Source: Macrotrachela quadricornifera
Taxonomy: Eukaryota; Rotifera; Eurotatoria; Philodinida; Philodinidae
Reading direction: 5' to 3'
Length of the DNA stretch: 64,000 nucleotides
Assembly (NCBI GenBank): GCA_022393335.1
Contig: JAJEKB010021263.1
Coordinates: 1,348,199-1,412,198, forward strand
Shown: in pieces, positions 24,817 through 35,735 of the stretch
Numbering within the stretch: position 1 is the first letter of the stretch
Layout: every line of letters begins with the position of its first letter
Made by a program: the position numbers and the translations under genes
The notes under the pieces: model-generated
Databases searched by the model: none
The model's input: the letters and a program-made list of their open reading frames with translations, nothing else
What the model was told of the DNA's origin: nothing

Positions 24817-27800
24817 ATGAGCAGAGGTAGTAAAACGAAAGACACTAAAATCACTCTTTTTAACCAAGAAACTGAAAGACTACTGTGCACCCAATGCTCC
24901 TGCTTACTCTACCCACCGAAGCAAGTCATTTGTTGTGGGCAGCGCATCTGTGAAAGCTGCGCGACCACAAGGTATTATCATCTTTTAATTCATTTAATTA
25001 AATTTGACATAACTTTTTTTATGTAGATTGAATCTATTATCCCAATGCCCATTCTGTTCAGAACCAGAAGTACCAGTGGTAAAATAACAATCATATTTAC
25101 TTTACTTTACTTTATGCCTTATTTTGAATTTAATATTTAGGCAAGACCTGATAAAGGGTATCAACGAGAACTCGAATGTTTACAAGTAAATTGCCCTAGA
25201 TGCAATGATGAATGGTCTGGGTTTCTTAAAGACTTGCTGGTAAGTGTTTCACTAGACAACAATTTTCTATATCACGCAAATTCAATTTTTAAGACACACC
25301 TTGAAAAGCATCCCAAACTTCAGTGTGACAATTGCAGTGAACAATTTATTCTTTCGCAACAATTGGAGAAACACCAGCAAGAAACTTGTAGAAATCGTAT
25401 GGTTCCTTGTCTACTCGCTTTCATAGGCTGTTCAGAAAAGGTATGTATTACTCTTTTAGATTAATATAATAGTGAATAAGAGTGTCCATCAAGGGCGAAA
25501 AGCGAGACTCTATGTACTCCTGAAGTCACACTTTTCCCCCTTAGTCGTTCTTGGCGTGATTTCAACTTGATGAGTTGCTGAATATTTGTGATAAGTTGAG
25601 ATTAGAAGGACACCGAGTGCATATAAAGTATTTTAATTCCATTGTTTTCTTCTCGTCTCACTGAAAGTTTTCAGTTCTATTTTGAATCGTTATCTTTGGA
25701 GACTTTTTCCAACGTTCAATGGTGATAAAACTGTTCCTATAATATTAGCAGCCTGTCTAAAAAGGAAAAATCGACATACCATATACTTGAAAAAGAATTT
25801 TAAGTGTAGTGCAACCCAACTGAATTACAAGTAAAGTAAAGTAAAGCGAAATATGAATGAAGTAGTATGACGTACAACATAGTTTAACTGAAGTATTCTG
25901 ACATGAACCAATGCATAAACTATCGGAAAGTCGTTCTTTTAACTTGGTAGAGTAATACTTTAAACGTAAGTTTCATTATTCAACAATTGAATGGAATACA
26001 AAGTACTACGGACCAGGTATAGATGGATTACAAGTGGAGTACGAGGAAGTATAAGTGATGGAAACATTTCTTGAAGACTCGTTTTTACTTCCTGAAGCGG
26101 CAACAGTTTTAAATCCTAAATGCTACATATCAATTTTTTGATTAAGTTCTGTTTGAAATTGACGATAAAATTGAAGTCTCGGCTCTAGAAACAATCCTAA
26201 ACATTGATTTGGATAGAATGCTTGATGATTTCTACCACTTGTTTCTGGCAAATACTAAATCAGTCTTCTAATGGAGTTCAGATGAATGGTAGCCTTATCT
26301 GTGAAGATCACTTAATCTTCAGCACATTTGAAACGATTCTCTCAATGATTTTTTTCCGGAATAATATATTCAGAGTGAGTCGATATGGTTTTCCATATGC
26401 ATGGTTCAGATTTGCTCACGCGATTCTTACTGAAGGTGATTTGTTTTTCGCTACAGTTAGGATGAAATATCTTGATCGTTGACAAACGTCTTTGGTTTAG
26501 TGAATGAAGTAATTTGTGGATTCTGATTTGGATGGTTTGCATGTCATCGACTGAATCTGGATAGACTGACTAAGTCTATTAACTATTAAAGACATCGACG
26601 ATGCATATCGTTGAAATCAGTCTTTTCGTTAATGGAATATGTTAGTAAGAACACGCTTTACGAGAAATGGAACATACTATGTGTGAGCGGGTGATCCTAT
26701 CGAATCGCTCTAAGTGATAAAACACTGAAGCTGAAATGGTGAAAGGTGATGATTTATTGTAAAGAAATCAGCACTATATACACTATGTATGAACTAAGGA
26801 AGAGTTGAACAATGGAAAAGATGATGAATTGAAATGATGAAGTGTGAAGACGACGAAATGTGAACAGAACAAGGATATACAAACATGTGTGAAGAGCAGC
26901 AGTGTCACATATCCAAGAAATCGGGGATCTTGGAGATCTCCTGGACGATGTTATCCATAGAAGCATTTTCACCCTACTTATCTATTACACGTAGCCGATA
27001 AAGCCTTTATCTTTAATAGAGATGCCGTATCTCCGATCAGATTTTGGGAGAGATACGGCATCTGTTTCAGAGATCTGATTGGAGATACGGCATCTCTACT
27101 AGAGATGCCATATCTTCAATCAGATCTCTGAGAGAGATGCTGCATCTCCAGGATATGCATCTCCTGTTAAAAATTTTTTTGATGGTGAGGGCGAAAACAC
27201 ACTCACAAGGATCTTTGTCGATGAGGGTGAGGATGAACACGCGAACACTGACACAGGGCATCTCTCTCGCTGAGGGTGAGGGCGAAAAGAGGGACACGGG
27301 ACATATCTACAAGATATCTGTTGAGAGATCCGGCATCTCTGTTAGAATGAAAGACTAAATTAGCTACATATAATATATAAGTAGGGTGAATATGCTTATA
27401 TAGAAAAGATCTTCCAGGAGATCTCCAAGACCCCCGATTTCTTGGATATGTGACACTTTTCGTGAAGAGAATAGAAAACATGTGAATATACATGAAGTGA
27501 ACAGAAAGAGAAGATATCTAGGTCGAACGATACGGTCCGTATACGGGTTTTACGATATCAAAACGGCCCGTGATACTGACCGTAATACCGGGCGGAGTAA
27601 TACGGTCCGTTTCGAATCCGTACATATCCGTATAATAACCGTTTTGGAGGAGAATATAGCGTGTTTACGATGCCGTAAAACTGTGCCCGTGATTACAGGG
27701 TGAAACAGTTCATTTTCGGCCATAAAGTTACCGTTTTGTCACGGTTTACGTTCCGAAAACGTATTGTAAACGACTCCGTTTTGATCGACCTGGGTTATAT

Positions 27801-29123
27801 GTGAAAAAAAAAGAGGATAATACACATCATCCTCTAATATTATGAGAATTAGATTCTCGAGTTTTACAAACTGGTATATATCCCATATAGAGCTTCGATA
27901 AATACTTGAAAATCTTTTCTCAACAGCTGACGATTGAAAATAATGTAAAACAAATAAACAGTGCTTCTAATCAAGTGGTCACTAATGCTGCTCATAGTTA
28001 CTATCGTTATGAAATTGAAACATTTCTAAAAGTACTAAATGAATCAAAACTTTGGATCACTAGTATAAAATTTTGATGTCACAGAGTACGACCTCCTATT
28101 AAGATATCATAATTTTACCACATTCATTTTATCTGTATTGTTTTGTTGACTTTTTTAAAATCGTTTTTCCATTTACTTTCTTTAGTTTATTAAAAATTGA
28201 AGAGAATTTAGCTATATAATTTGTTTTTTATTTGTTAGGTACGGCACAGTGAAATCGCTCAACACTTAGTAGGTGAATTTCATCAAAGATGTCTTCTGAA
28301 GTTTATCATGGAAGTATCTTTACAATATGGTCGAGGATCGACAAAGTTAGCTGAACAAAAGTCTCTTGATGGCCAATATCAACGTAATCTTACCGAATAT
28401 ATTAAAAAATTAGATTCTCTACTTCAAGAAATGGATCCAATAGTAACCAATTGTGTTCGCCTCAGTTCAGAACGCGATACATTTGAGGCAAAAGTTAACG
28501 AAGTACGCGCGCAATCTATGAAAATCAAGGAAATATCCGATAATAGTGCAAAACTCATAGAAAGTCTTCATCAAATGTTGGCACATATGAATAACCTTCT
28601 AGACGAAATCAAGTCAAAGTCAGCTACTGGTCCCACACTACTGTCACTAGACAGTAAATTTGTATGGAAAGTCATTTTTTCCTCATTGAATAATAATGGA
28701 CGAACAATTCAATCTGAACCGTTTCACACGTCGCAGAGCGGATACAAACTAGCGCTCGCTTGCAACCTATATTTCGATGAACAGAGTCAAAAACAATATA
28801 TCTCGGTATCTGTTATAAGTCTTCAGGGAGAATTTGACGCTATTTTATCATGGCCAATCGCGTTTCCAATCACGCTCAGTATCATCAATTTAGTAGACAA
28901 AACGAAACATATCAATCGTTCGATTCCACGTAGCTCTCAAACAACGGCTCTTGGTCGACCTTACAGCAATAAAATTTCGTCGTTTTGTATTGCAAAATTT
29001 TGTTTAGTGGATACGCTTCTCGAAAATGGTAATAGTTATATACAAGATGGTTTTATGTTTATAGAAATGCAAATGGACTTTATGACTCCAAATACCGATT
29101 CAGTTTTCAATAAAAACCACTAA
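24817..29123 (+). CDS. TRAF-like protein: degenerate RING, TRAF zinc fingers, coiled coil, MATH domain
   Basis: Exons 24817-24971, 25027-25078, 25141-25239, 25294-25440 and 28239-29123 join in phase to 445 residues. Residues 24-69 form a RING-like motif (LLCTQCSCLL, CCGQRICESC, QCPFC), but the zinc-binding His of RING is Gln in CGQRIC. Residues 85-165 carry TRAF-type zinc-finger cysteines and histidines (NCPRCNDEW, LQCDNCSEQF, HQQETCRN). Residues about 175-285 are predicted coiled coil. From residue 292 a MATH domain begins (KFVWKVIF, QSGYKLALAC, DAILSWPIAFPITLSI, YIQDGFMFIEM). TRAFs trimerise through the coiled coil and bind receptor tails via MATH, acting as adaptors in TNF/Toll-type signalling. 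Ligase activity is doubtful without the His. The fourth intron is 2.8 kb, against 50-60 bp for the others, and is filled with mobile DNA. Confidence 0.9.
26170..26545 (-). pseudogene. Tc1/mariner transposase fragment inside TRAF intron
   Basis: The minus strand gives VIFTDKATIHLNSIRRLI, then a stop, then YLPETSG. This resembles the central region of Tc1-like transposases, where FTD/FSDE holds the second catalytic aspartate. Upstream minus-strand frames (26342-26542) are broken. Only a fragment of the catalytic domain remains, with stops, so it is dead. The family call rests on one motif and is moderate. Confidence 0.45.
26912..27456. mobile_element. TIR element with AGATGCCGTATCTCC minisatellite core
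   Basis: GTGTCACATATCCAAGAAAT at 26912 is matched by the inverse ending ATTTCTTGGATATGTGACAC at 27456. Both continue inward through GGAGATCTCC, and CACCCTACTTAT pairs with AAGTAGGGTG. The core (27015-27165) alternates GAGATGCCGTATCTCC with GGAGATACGGCATCTC. 27180-27290 carries the GAGGGTGAGGGCGAAAA patch. Frames read from it are repeat translations. It sits within the TRAF gene intron. Confidence 0.75.
27520..27795. mobile_element. CpG-rich MITE with TACGGTCCGTATACGG words
   Basis: Ends are TAGGTCGAACGATACGG (27520) and the inverse pair CGTTTTGATCGACCTG (27790). The interior repeats variants of ACGGTCCGT, CCGTATACGG and CCGTTTTG on both strands. It lies downstream of the TIR element in the same TRAF intron. 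Confidence 0.6.
27926..28075 (+). other. Intronic open segment after a good splice acceptor
   Basis: CTCAACAG is followed by a protein-like frame (NNVKQINSASNQVV, YYRYEIETFLKVLNESKLW) that ends in TGA. Including it in the TRAF message would end the protein before the MATH domain. It may be a discarded or alternative exon. I leave it out of the main model. Confidence 0.35.
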
Positions 29124-29264
29124 GAGCTGCAGAAGATCCTATTCTAATGAGTATGTCGGTAAACTGAACATAGTGCACCATATTAGGCTCATTTATAAAT
29201 AAATTTTGTTTGTTTATGTTGAAAAGAACTACACATATTTCAAATGCAATAGACAATTTTGAGA

Positions 29265-29410
29265 ATGGTATTAGACAACGAAATCGAATCTAATAGATGA
29301 CTGATTCCCTCCGATTTGACTCAGCTGAATTGAATCGATTTGAATGAAATTTATAGATCAGCGAATCGAATCAAATCTAAAATTTATCAAGTTGATTTGA
29401 ATCGAATAAA
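29265..29410. repeat. GAATCGAATC dyad patch
   Basis: Variants of GAATCGAATC, GATTTGAATCG and GATTTGACTC fill about 145 bp just downstream of the TRAF gene, on both strands. The gene's likely poly(A) signal AATAAA is upstream at about 29199. Confidence 0.5.
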
Positions 29411-29667
29411 AGTGTCCATGTTTGATTTATTCTTTGAGTTATAAAAATCAAGAAAAAAAAGTACTATTTACATTAACACAATAACCTAACACAATTGATG
29501 ATTGAACATAAAGCTATACAGATGCAAAAGAAAAGAATAGGGGTTTATCGATTATGAGCAACTTTGCTTTATCATTGTTAAACACAATAATGTTAGGCGC
29601 GGACATGTTATTAAATAAAATATACGTTTAATATAATTCAGACATATTTTATTTACAAGATTACTTT

Positions 29668-30266
29668 GCTAACGGTCGGACGCCGTCTGAATTCATATTT
29701 TAGCTATGAGTAGGTTTTGCTGAGACTAAGAAAATTATGCAAGGATCCGAGCCCGTGGCTTATTGGCCAAGAGTTATAAGCATTTTACAGAGTCTTTGAC
29801 CTATGCATAAGCACTCAATAAAATATCAAGCTAAGCGAATTTGATTGGAAATTTTACACAAAAGTAGATCTAAAGATCCTCAAAATATCCTGAGAATATC
29901 AGCTCAAATAAACGATCCTTTGTCGAAATATTGAACTTTCACGTAAACTCGATTTTTCGGACAAGTCTGTGAAAAGCGATTAGTTTTTGAAAATCCAATA
30001 TTTTGATAAGGAATCGTTTGTTTGGGCTGATATTTTTCATGATATCTTGAGGATCCTTAGATTTACTTTTGGGTAAAATTTTAGATCCCAATCTTTGAGT
30101 TTGATATTCTGAAGAATGCTTTTGTACAGACCAAAAATTTAGTAAAATAGTTATAAATCTTGGCCAATAAGCCATGAACCTGAATCCTTGCAGGATTTTC
30201 ATAGTCTGCCCAAGACCAACTCATAGACAATACATGAACTCGAACGGCGTCCGACAGTTGGGAAGG
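29668..30266. mobile_element. Foldback element with about 270 bp arms
   Basis: Left arm begins AACGGTCGGACGCCGT. The right arm in reverse complement begins AACTGTCGGACGCCGT. Both then carry GGCTTATTGGCCAAGA and, further in, paired GGATC and GATATTTTCATGATATC-like runs. A short unpaired centre is near 29940-29985. Short frames on the minus strand (29939-30275) belong to it and are not genes. Confidence 0.8.
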
Positions 30267-30437
30267 TGCTATCATTAGTTTAAATTTTTCACAAAAAATA
30301 AGTGTATATATATAATTTATTTTGACAACCAGTTCCTATGTTAATTCTTACTAGTATTAATCTGCACATATCAAAGATACATGCGTCTTTTTTAACTAAT
30401 TTACTTCCAACCATGTTTTTTTACTCATACAGATTAA

Positions 30438-31125
30438 CACATTGGCCACGATTCAGTTTTTTTAGAAAATTTTTGCGAAATGTTCATTTTCATGGGCAGT
30501 TAACTTCTATAAATGCACTTAATGTACTCTTCACTATCTTCTACAGATTATTTATCGTTCTCTTCTTTGTATCACCACGTAATGAATCACTTTTTGCGAG
30601 CAACTGGGAATTTCCTGAATTAATTTTTCGTTCCTTTTCGTATTATATATAGCACGTGCGAGAAAAAGGAGGAAATTTCAGGGTTTTTCTCCCTTATTCT
30701 TGTCTCTCTGTCGTTTTGTATATAAAGCCGATCGAAATTGTGGAATATTGCACATGTCGTTTAAAGAAACCGATACAGAAGAAAGCGTTAGCTCACTAAG
30801 TGAAGTGAGCTGTTTGGATGATAATTTTGATAGAATGCATCTTGAATTTAGAGGTTCCGACGAAGAAATGACTGATGACGAGATAGACTCACCCGTCTGG
30901 CATAAAAACTTTTTGTCCTGATTGTGGAATGTGTTTTGTCTTGATGGTTTTAACGAGAAGTATTATGTTATGTAATAAATGGTTTTAGAAATAGCGAAGG
31001 GGAACAAGATCGTCCATTATTTATAACCTCCCGCATAAGAATAAAAGAGGAAAAAGCGTTCTTTTATGAACTTTCTTGTTAAAATATGGTGGGGCCCACC
31101 GGTGGACCCCATCGTGCCCAATGTG
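30438..31125 (+). mobile_element. piggyBac-type element with transposase N-terminal remnant
   Basis: TTAA at 30434-30437 and 31126-31129 flanks a 688 bp element. Ends are CACATTGGCCACGATTCAG on the left and ATCGTGCCCAATGTG on the right, inverse copies apart from one base. A subterminal palindrome TGGGGCCCACCGGTGGACCC lies at 31090-31109. Inside, a TATAAA-like box (about 30720) precedes ATG 30754. The frame to 30921 encodes about 55 acidic residues (DTEESVSSLSEVSCLDD, SDEEMTDDEIDSPVW) resembling the acidic N-terminal region of piggyBac transposases, then stops. The catalytic domain is absent, so the element needs a transposase in trans. Confidence 0.75.
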
Positions 31126-31129
31126 TTAA

Positions 31130-31834
31130 GTATTGATCGTGTAAGCATAAACTGTATCAATTTTCAGAAGTTCTCCGATAAACAAATGTTATGAGTGTGA
31201 TTACTTTATAAGTTGTACTTTATAATGAACTTGCTGTTTCAAAAAATTAATGATCTTTGGATGCGTACTGAGGGATCAAATATGAAAAAATGTCGCTAAC
31301 ACAAAAATAGACAGAAACGTGCTCTGATCAAACAAGAATATTAAGATGTAATAGACAATATACGACAAGAAGAATATCGTTTTTATGATCATATTCTAAG
31401 TCAAATTGCATTGAATCAAATAGAATTCAAATTAATATCTTCTTATTCATTTCAGTCTCTGGATAGTATAAGTTCTATGAAAGATACATATATTTATAAA
31501 ATCCAACTACATTGATTTGTTCTTAAGCTAGTAGTTGAGAACTTCAAACTTGAATTCAAGTTTTCAATTATTATACTTGCATATTCGAAAAGTAAAGCTA
31601 TTCAAGCAATGAATGCTTGATTAGTTGAAATTGAAATGGCGTCCATTCAGCGTAAGCTTTTTTCGGCGAAAGAAAAACAATAGCGAAAACCACTAAATTG
31701 ACAGTATATTTCAGCGAAGATGCATAGCAGTCAAAAACAACATCGCAGAAAATCTTTCTGCGAGATTGTTTTGAGTTAACTAATTGCCGAGAATTCAGTG
31801 TACTTTCGCTAATATACTCTTGTAGGCATATATC
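31130..31834. other. Intergenic, nothing recognised
   Basis: AT-rich with no frame of note and no clear repeat. Confidence 0.5.
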
Positions 31835-32105
31835 GAATCCGAACGTTCGGGTTCGATTTCAAAGTTCGAGTTCGAGTTCGGTACTGAGTTCAGTCATTTT
31901 TGAGTTACTCTGCAGAAGAGATAATGGTAAGCCAAAAGAAATGGTTTCATGGCTGGTTATGAAAGGCCTACAAGCAATGAAGACAGTAATCCAAAAACTA
32001 AAGACCCATGGTCCTCCTAGAAAAATTTTTACAATGTTCAAAAATATCCGAACTCGGACCGGAACCCGAACCAGAACCAGAACTCAAACCTGACCGAACC
32101 GTTCA
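31835..32105. repeat. Inverted CCGAACC dyad patches
   Basis: TTCGGGTTCGATTTC and GTTCGAGTTCGAGTTCGG at 31850-31880 are answered by CCGGAACCCGAACCAGAACC at 32060-32085, enclosing about 170 bp of ordinary sequence. This looks like a small TIR element whose ends have expanded into simple repeats. The same word family occurs at 16285-16375. Confidence 0.55.
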
Positions 32106-34117
32106 GTGCTTCATATGATCTTTTATATGCTTCAAAACTTCTAAGATAGCTATATAAATACTCAACACTATCTAAATTGGTTGGATAGCACCCTCACCTC
32201 ACCCTCACACCCCCTCAGCCATCCCACCCTCACATTTCTTGAATCTGATTGAATATTATTGCGTATTCGGTTAAAAATGAAACTTTCGACGTTTCAAATC
32301 TCGCTGTTTTGTTCTTTGCAATTCATGCAAACATACTTGGCTGTTGCAATGTTTTCCCCAAAATATTCAAAATTCTTTCGCTTAATTTTTTTTTCGCTAG
32401 TTTACACTTTACTCATTGGAACTTTAAGTACTCAGTAATTGAATATTTGAATAGTTGATTTCAATTTTCAAGTGTTATGTATATCGAAAAGAGTTCGGAT
32501 CTGTAGCTTATTACTGCCGAAATATTGCATTTTTAAGGTAGTTTTTCACAGAATGCTGCGTTCTCCTTTCAGGAACATGAGAAAAACTAATTTTCAATTG
32601 AAACTTCACATACAGATAAGCATTAGTGAGAGTAGTTCATTGTGGAAATTTCAGATTTTTTTGTTGTATCTATCCCGAAATACGAAATCGAATCTGCTCG
32701 TATATGTTAACAATATAACAGACAGGCTATTGCCATAACCATATTGGACGACAGAAACAACGAAAAGATCTGAAACATTCACATTAAACCATTTTTGTTA
32801 GGACATATATATGTGTATGATTTCAAGCTGAAATGAGAAAATCAGTTTTTCTCATGTTTCTGAGAGAGACTACAGTATTCTGTTAAAAATTACCTTACAA
32901 ATGCAATATTTTGCCAGCAACAAGTTATCGATTCGAACGTGTTTCAGAGTATTCATAGCTCATAAGCGACTATAGGATGCACATACTCTCAACTGAACAA
33001 TGATTCACTACTTATGGATATTCTCTTGCGAATCTTCTATCCAGTTCTGGTTTCAAGAACCGGAAGAAATAAGCAGTTCTTTTATCGAGAACTAGAGGAC
33101 GAAAGTTACCGTGTAATTACGTTATCACGTAAATTGGTAACGAATCCATTACTCGTTGTCAAGTAACGATAGCAGGTAATATATTCTTTTAATTATTTAT
33201 TAAGATGAGATAAAAGATAATAGAAATAAAATTAATTAATTAAATTTAAACTTCAAAACAAAAATATGAAGAAAGTTAGAATTGGTTAAAACTAGTACAT
33301 ATCATATGATAGCAAGATGGTGATACTGGTAGAAGAATTAGTTATTGATTTCCTTCATCCGTTCCACAATCATATGATATACGTCAAAGAAAAAGAAAGG
33401 AGAAATAAATTTAATTATTTTAACATTATAATCTAGTTCAAATTCACCCTATCGAATCCGACACGAGAAACCGATAAAATTCAATGACATGAAAACGTAT
33501 ATTATTGCCTTTTTTCCTCAGGTTATGTAAAATAATATAATTAATTTTTTTATTTAGGTTTGTTCAATATGAATATGAACGGTAAGTTATTTTAAATAAT
33601 ATGATTATTCTTTTTCATTTAGGTCAACACCAATATGAACATAAATATATAACGTAATTCTTTTCCTTCACATGAAGAGGGGAATACTTCACTTTCAAAC
33701 AGGACAAACTCTCGATCCGCTATCTCGAAGTATTTAGAGAAGTAAAAAAAATCCGAGATTTATTTTTATGGGTTCAATCTTTATGGAAGACTTCAGAGAC
33801 ATTCTATGCACTATAACATAAATCGATTTTCAAAGGGACAATCTTAAGGCGTAAATCGAATTTTCGACTAAAGACTGATTTTTTTTGGATAGCTCTTAAA
33901 ATAGTTCAGAAAAAAGCACAGATGTACTGAATCTGAGCAACTCGAACTCATTCAGGCTCAATTGATTTTAGAATCAATTTTCTAAACTCTGTCTTTTCGC
34001 AAATGTTTATTATAACAGACAATCTTTATGTTAAGATTCAACATACATTTGTCGTTGACGTATAGACAGTACTGTAAATGTAAACCGAATCTTGAATTGT
34101 ACTCATTTTAAATACAT
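32106..34117. other. Intergenic with CCCTCA patch and GTAATTACG patch
   Basis: 32185-32240 is a CACCCTCACC patch. 33095-33190 is a dyad patch (GTAATTACG, GTTATCACGTAA, GGTAACG, CAAGTAACG). Near 33555-33655 two short segments with splice-like borders (TTTAG before and GTAAGT after) encode NMN and QYEH runs. They are too short to support a gene. Confidence 0.45.
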
Positions 34118-34879
34118 CTATATTATATAAGAAGGAATTTTTAGCACGAACAATGCAACACCGTTAATGCGTAGCAATAAAAATAATAAAATAGTTATGA
34201 AAAGATAAAATTTAGAAAATAGAGATTGAGCAAAGCCGAAACCAGCTTAGATTTGCACTCAGTTTATCTTTAGATAAAACTTCATGAATGGACACGACTA
34301 ACATCATTAGGACACATGTAGGAGTATCTAATAAAAATTGCAGCTCAATCAAACATTATCTCTTTGTCACGTTTACAATACGCGAAACAATAGATTTTCG
34401 ATAGTTTTTAACAAAAAACCTACAGGTGAGCAAAGTTTTTGCACTATTATTCGCTTATGAAATGCTATGTTATGTTGCTGAGTAGCTTAACTTTCTTTAT
34501 GTTTGCCTAGTTGTGGTCCAAAATTTTACCAAACTCTTTTCTAAAGTTCTATAAAACTTTGAGAATAGCTCTTTTAGAACATAACTAGAGGAGGTACTCG
34601 ATGAAAAGAGAATATGGTTAGAGTTTTGCATCTTCCACCCGACTTTTTCTGCTGTACATAACACGTCTCCTACAGAACTGTTTCCCGCTGTAGGTGAGCT
34701 ATCTGCAACAGAAATTTTCGGATCACATCTGAAACCTCATGGACACGACTTTTACCGGTATGCATTAGGTATTCGCCATAGGACTCTTCTCGCTGTGCGT
34801 GATACCTCTACTAAAGAGCTTTTTCCGCCGTGCATCATACATCTTCAGTGGAACTCTTCTCATCGGGCTTAAGCTGGCA

Positions 34880-35306
34880 TCCTCCCTCGCATCCACTTTG
34901 GACACGATCACTCTCAAATTTGCATTGAACTGCACCATTTGATTAGAAAGTGAGTAAAATCACGGTCTCTTACGATTTGGATGAAGTTTCATGTACGCCT
35001 CCCTTTCTCACCCCCAATCACTTTGCCGATTTTCCGTAGCACTCAAGGAACTGATACGGATAGTTCCGTGACGCTATCTCTCACGATAACTAAATACATA
35101 GCGAACAGTTTCATCCGAATCTCGATCTGTATTGATCAGGATGAAATTTCACCCAGCCCCTTCTGCACACCTCATCTGGTGATTCCAATTCCACGTCGAC
35201 TTTCCTCAGGAGCTAAGGAAGTAGTGTAGACAGTTTTGTGACGCTAGCTATCACAGAGACTGAATGCATAGCGAATAGACAAACATTCTTCTTTATAAAT
35301 ATAGAT
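34880..35306 (+). repeat. TATA-tailed dispersed repeat copy
   Basis: Shares GTGACGCTAGCTATCACAG, GACTGAATGCATAGCGAA and the end ACAAACATTCTTCTTTATAA with copies at 24470-24720, 35540-35720 and (reversed) 22440-22925. A duplicated inner unit (GTGACGCTATCTCTCACG at 35070) and a GATGAAATTTCACCC module are present. The element may begin at about 34118 with TCTATATTATATAAGAAGG, the inverse of its own end. Confidence 0.6.
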
Positions 35307-35539
35307 ACATCATCGTTGTGAGTCAAGAAAAAGAACAAATACGTTGTTTCTGTAAGTCATAGAAAACAAATGGATACACCATAGTTGTGAATCAAGGAAA
35401 CGCTCGTATACGTTTCTCTCTTAAAACCTATTAGAAACCTTCGATTTTCACATTTAGACCAAAGAGTCATCGATACAAAATGATTAATCTTAGAATCATA
35501 ACATATTCGCTAAATTTCTGAAAAATTCATGCAAATTTC

Positions 35540-35735
35540 ATTGCCATATGACATGGGTGAAATTTCCCCCACACCCAGACATACCCCGATGACCATGCCA
35601 ATCCCACGTGGACCTTCATTAACACTTAGAGAAGCATCGTGGAAAGTTTGATGATCGTAGCTTTTACAAGGACTGAATGTCTAGGGAACAGACAGACAAA
35701 CATTCTTCTTTATATATATGGATAGATCGAATATA
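35540..35735 (+). repeat. TATA-tailed dispersed repeat, short copy
   Basis: GGTGAAATTTCCCCCACACC leads to GACTGAATGTC and the end GACAAACATTCTTCTTTATA before TATATGG. This is a 5'-shortened copy of the same family, in the same orientation as the copy at 34880-35306. Confidence 0.6.

Noticed and set aside
27044..27493. Overlapping frames of 76-104 codons on both strands
   Set aside because: They read through the dyad minisatellite and G-rich patch of the TIR element.
33540..33660. Two mini-exons with splice-like borders
   Set aside because: Encode fewer than 25 residues in total, with no upstream exon found; chance GT/AG in AT-rich DNA is likely.
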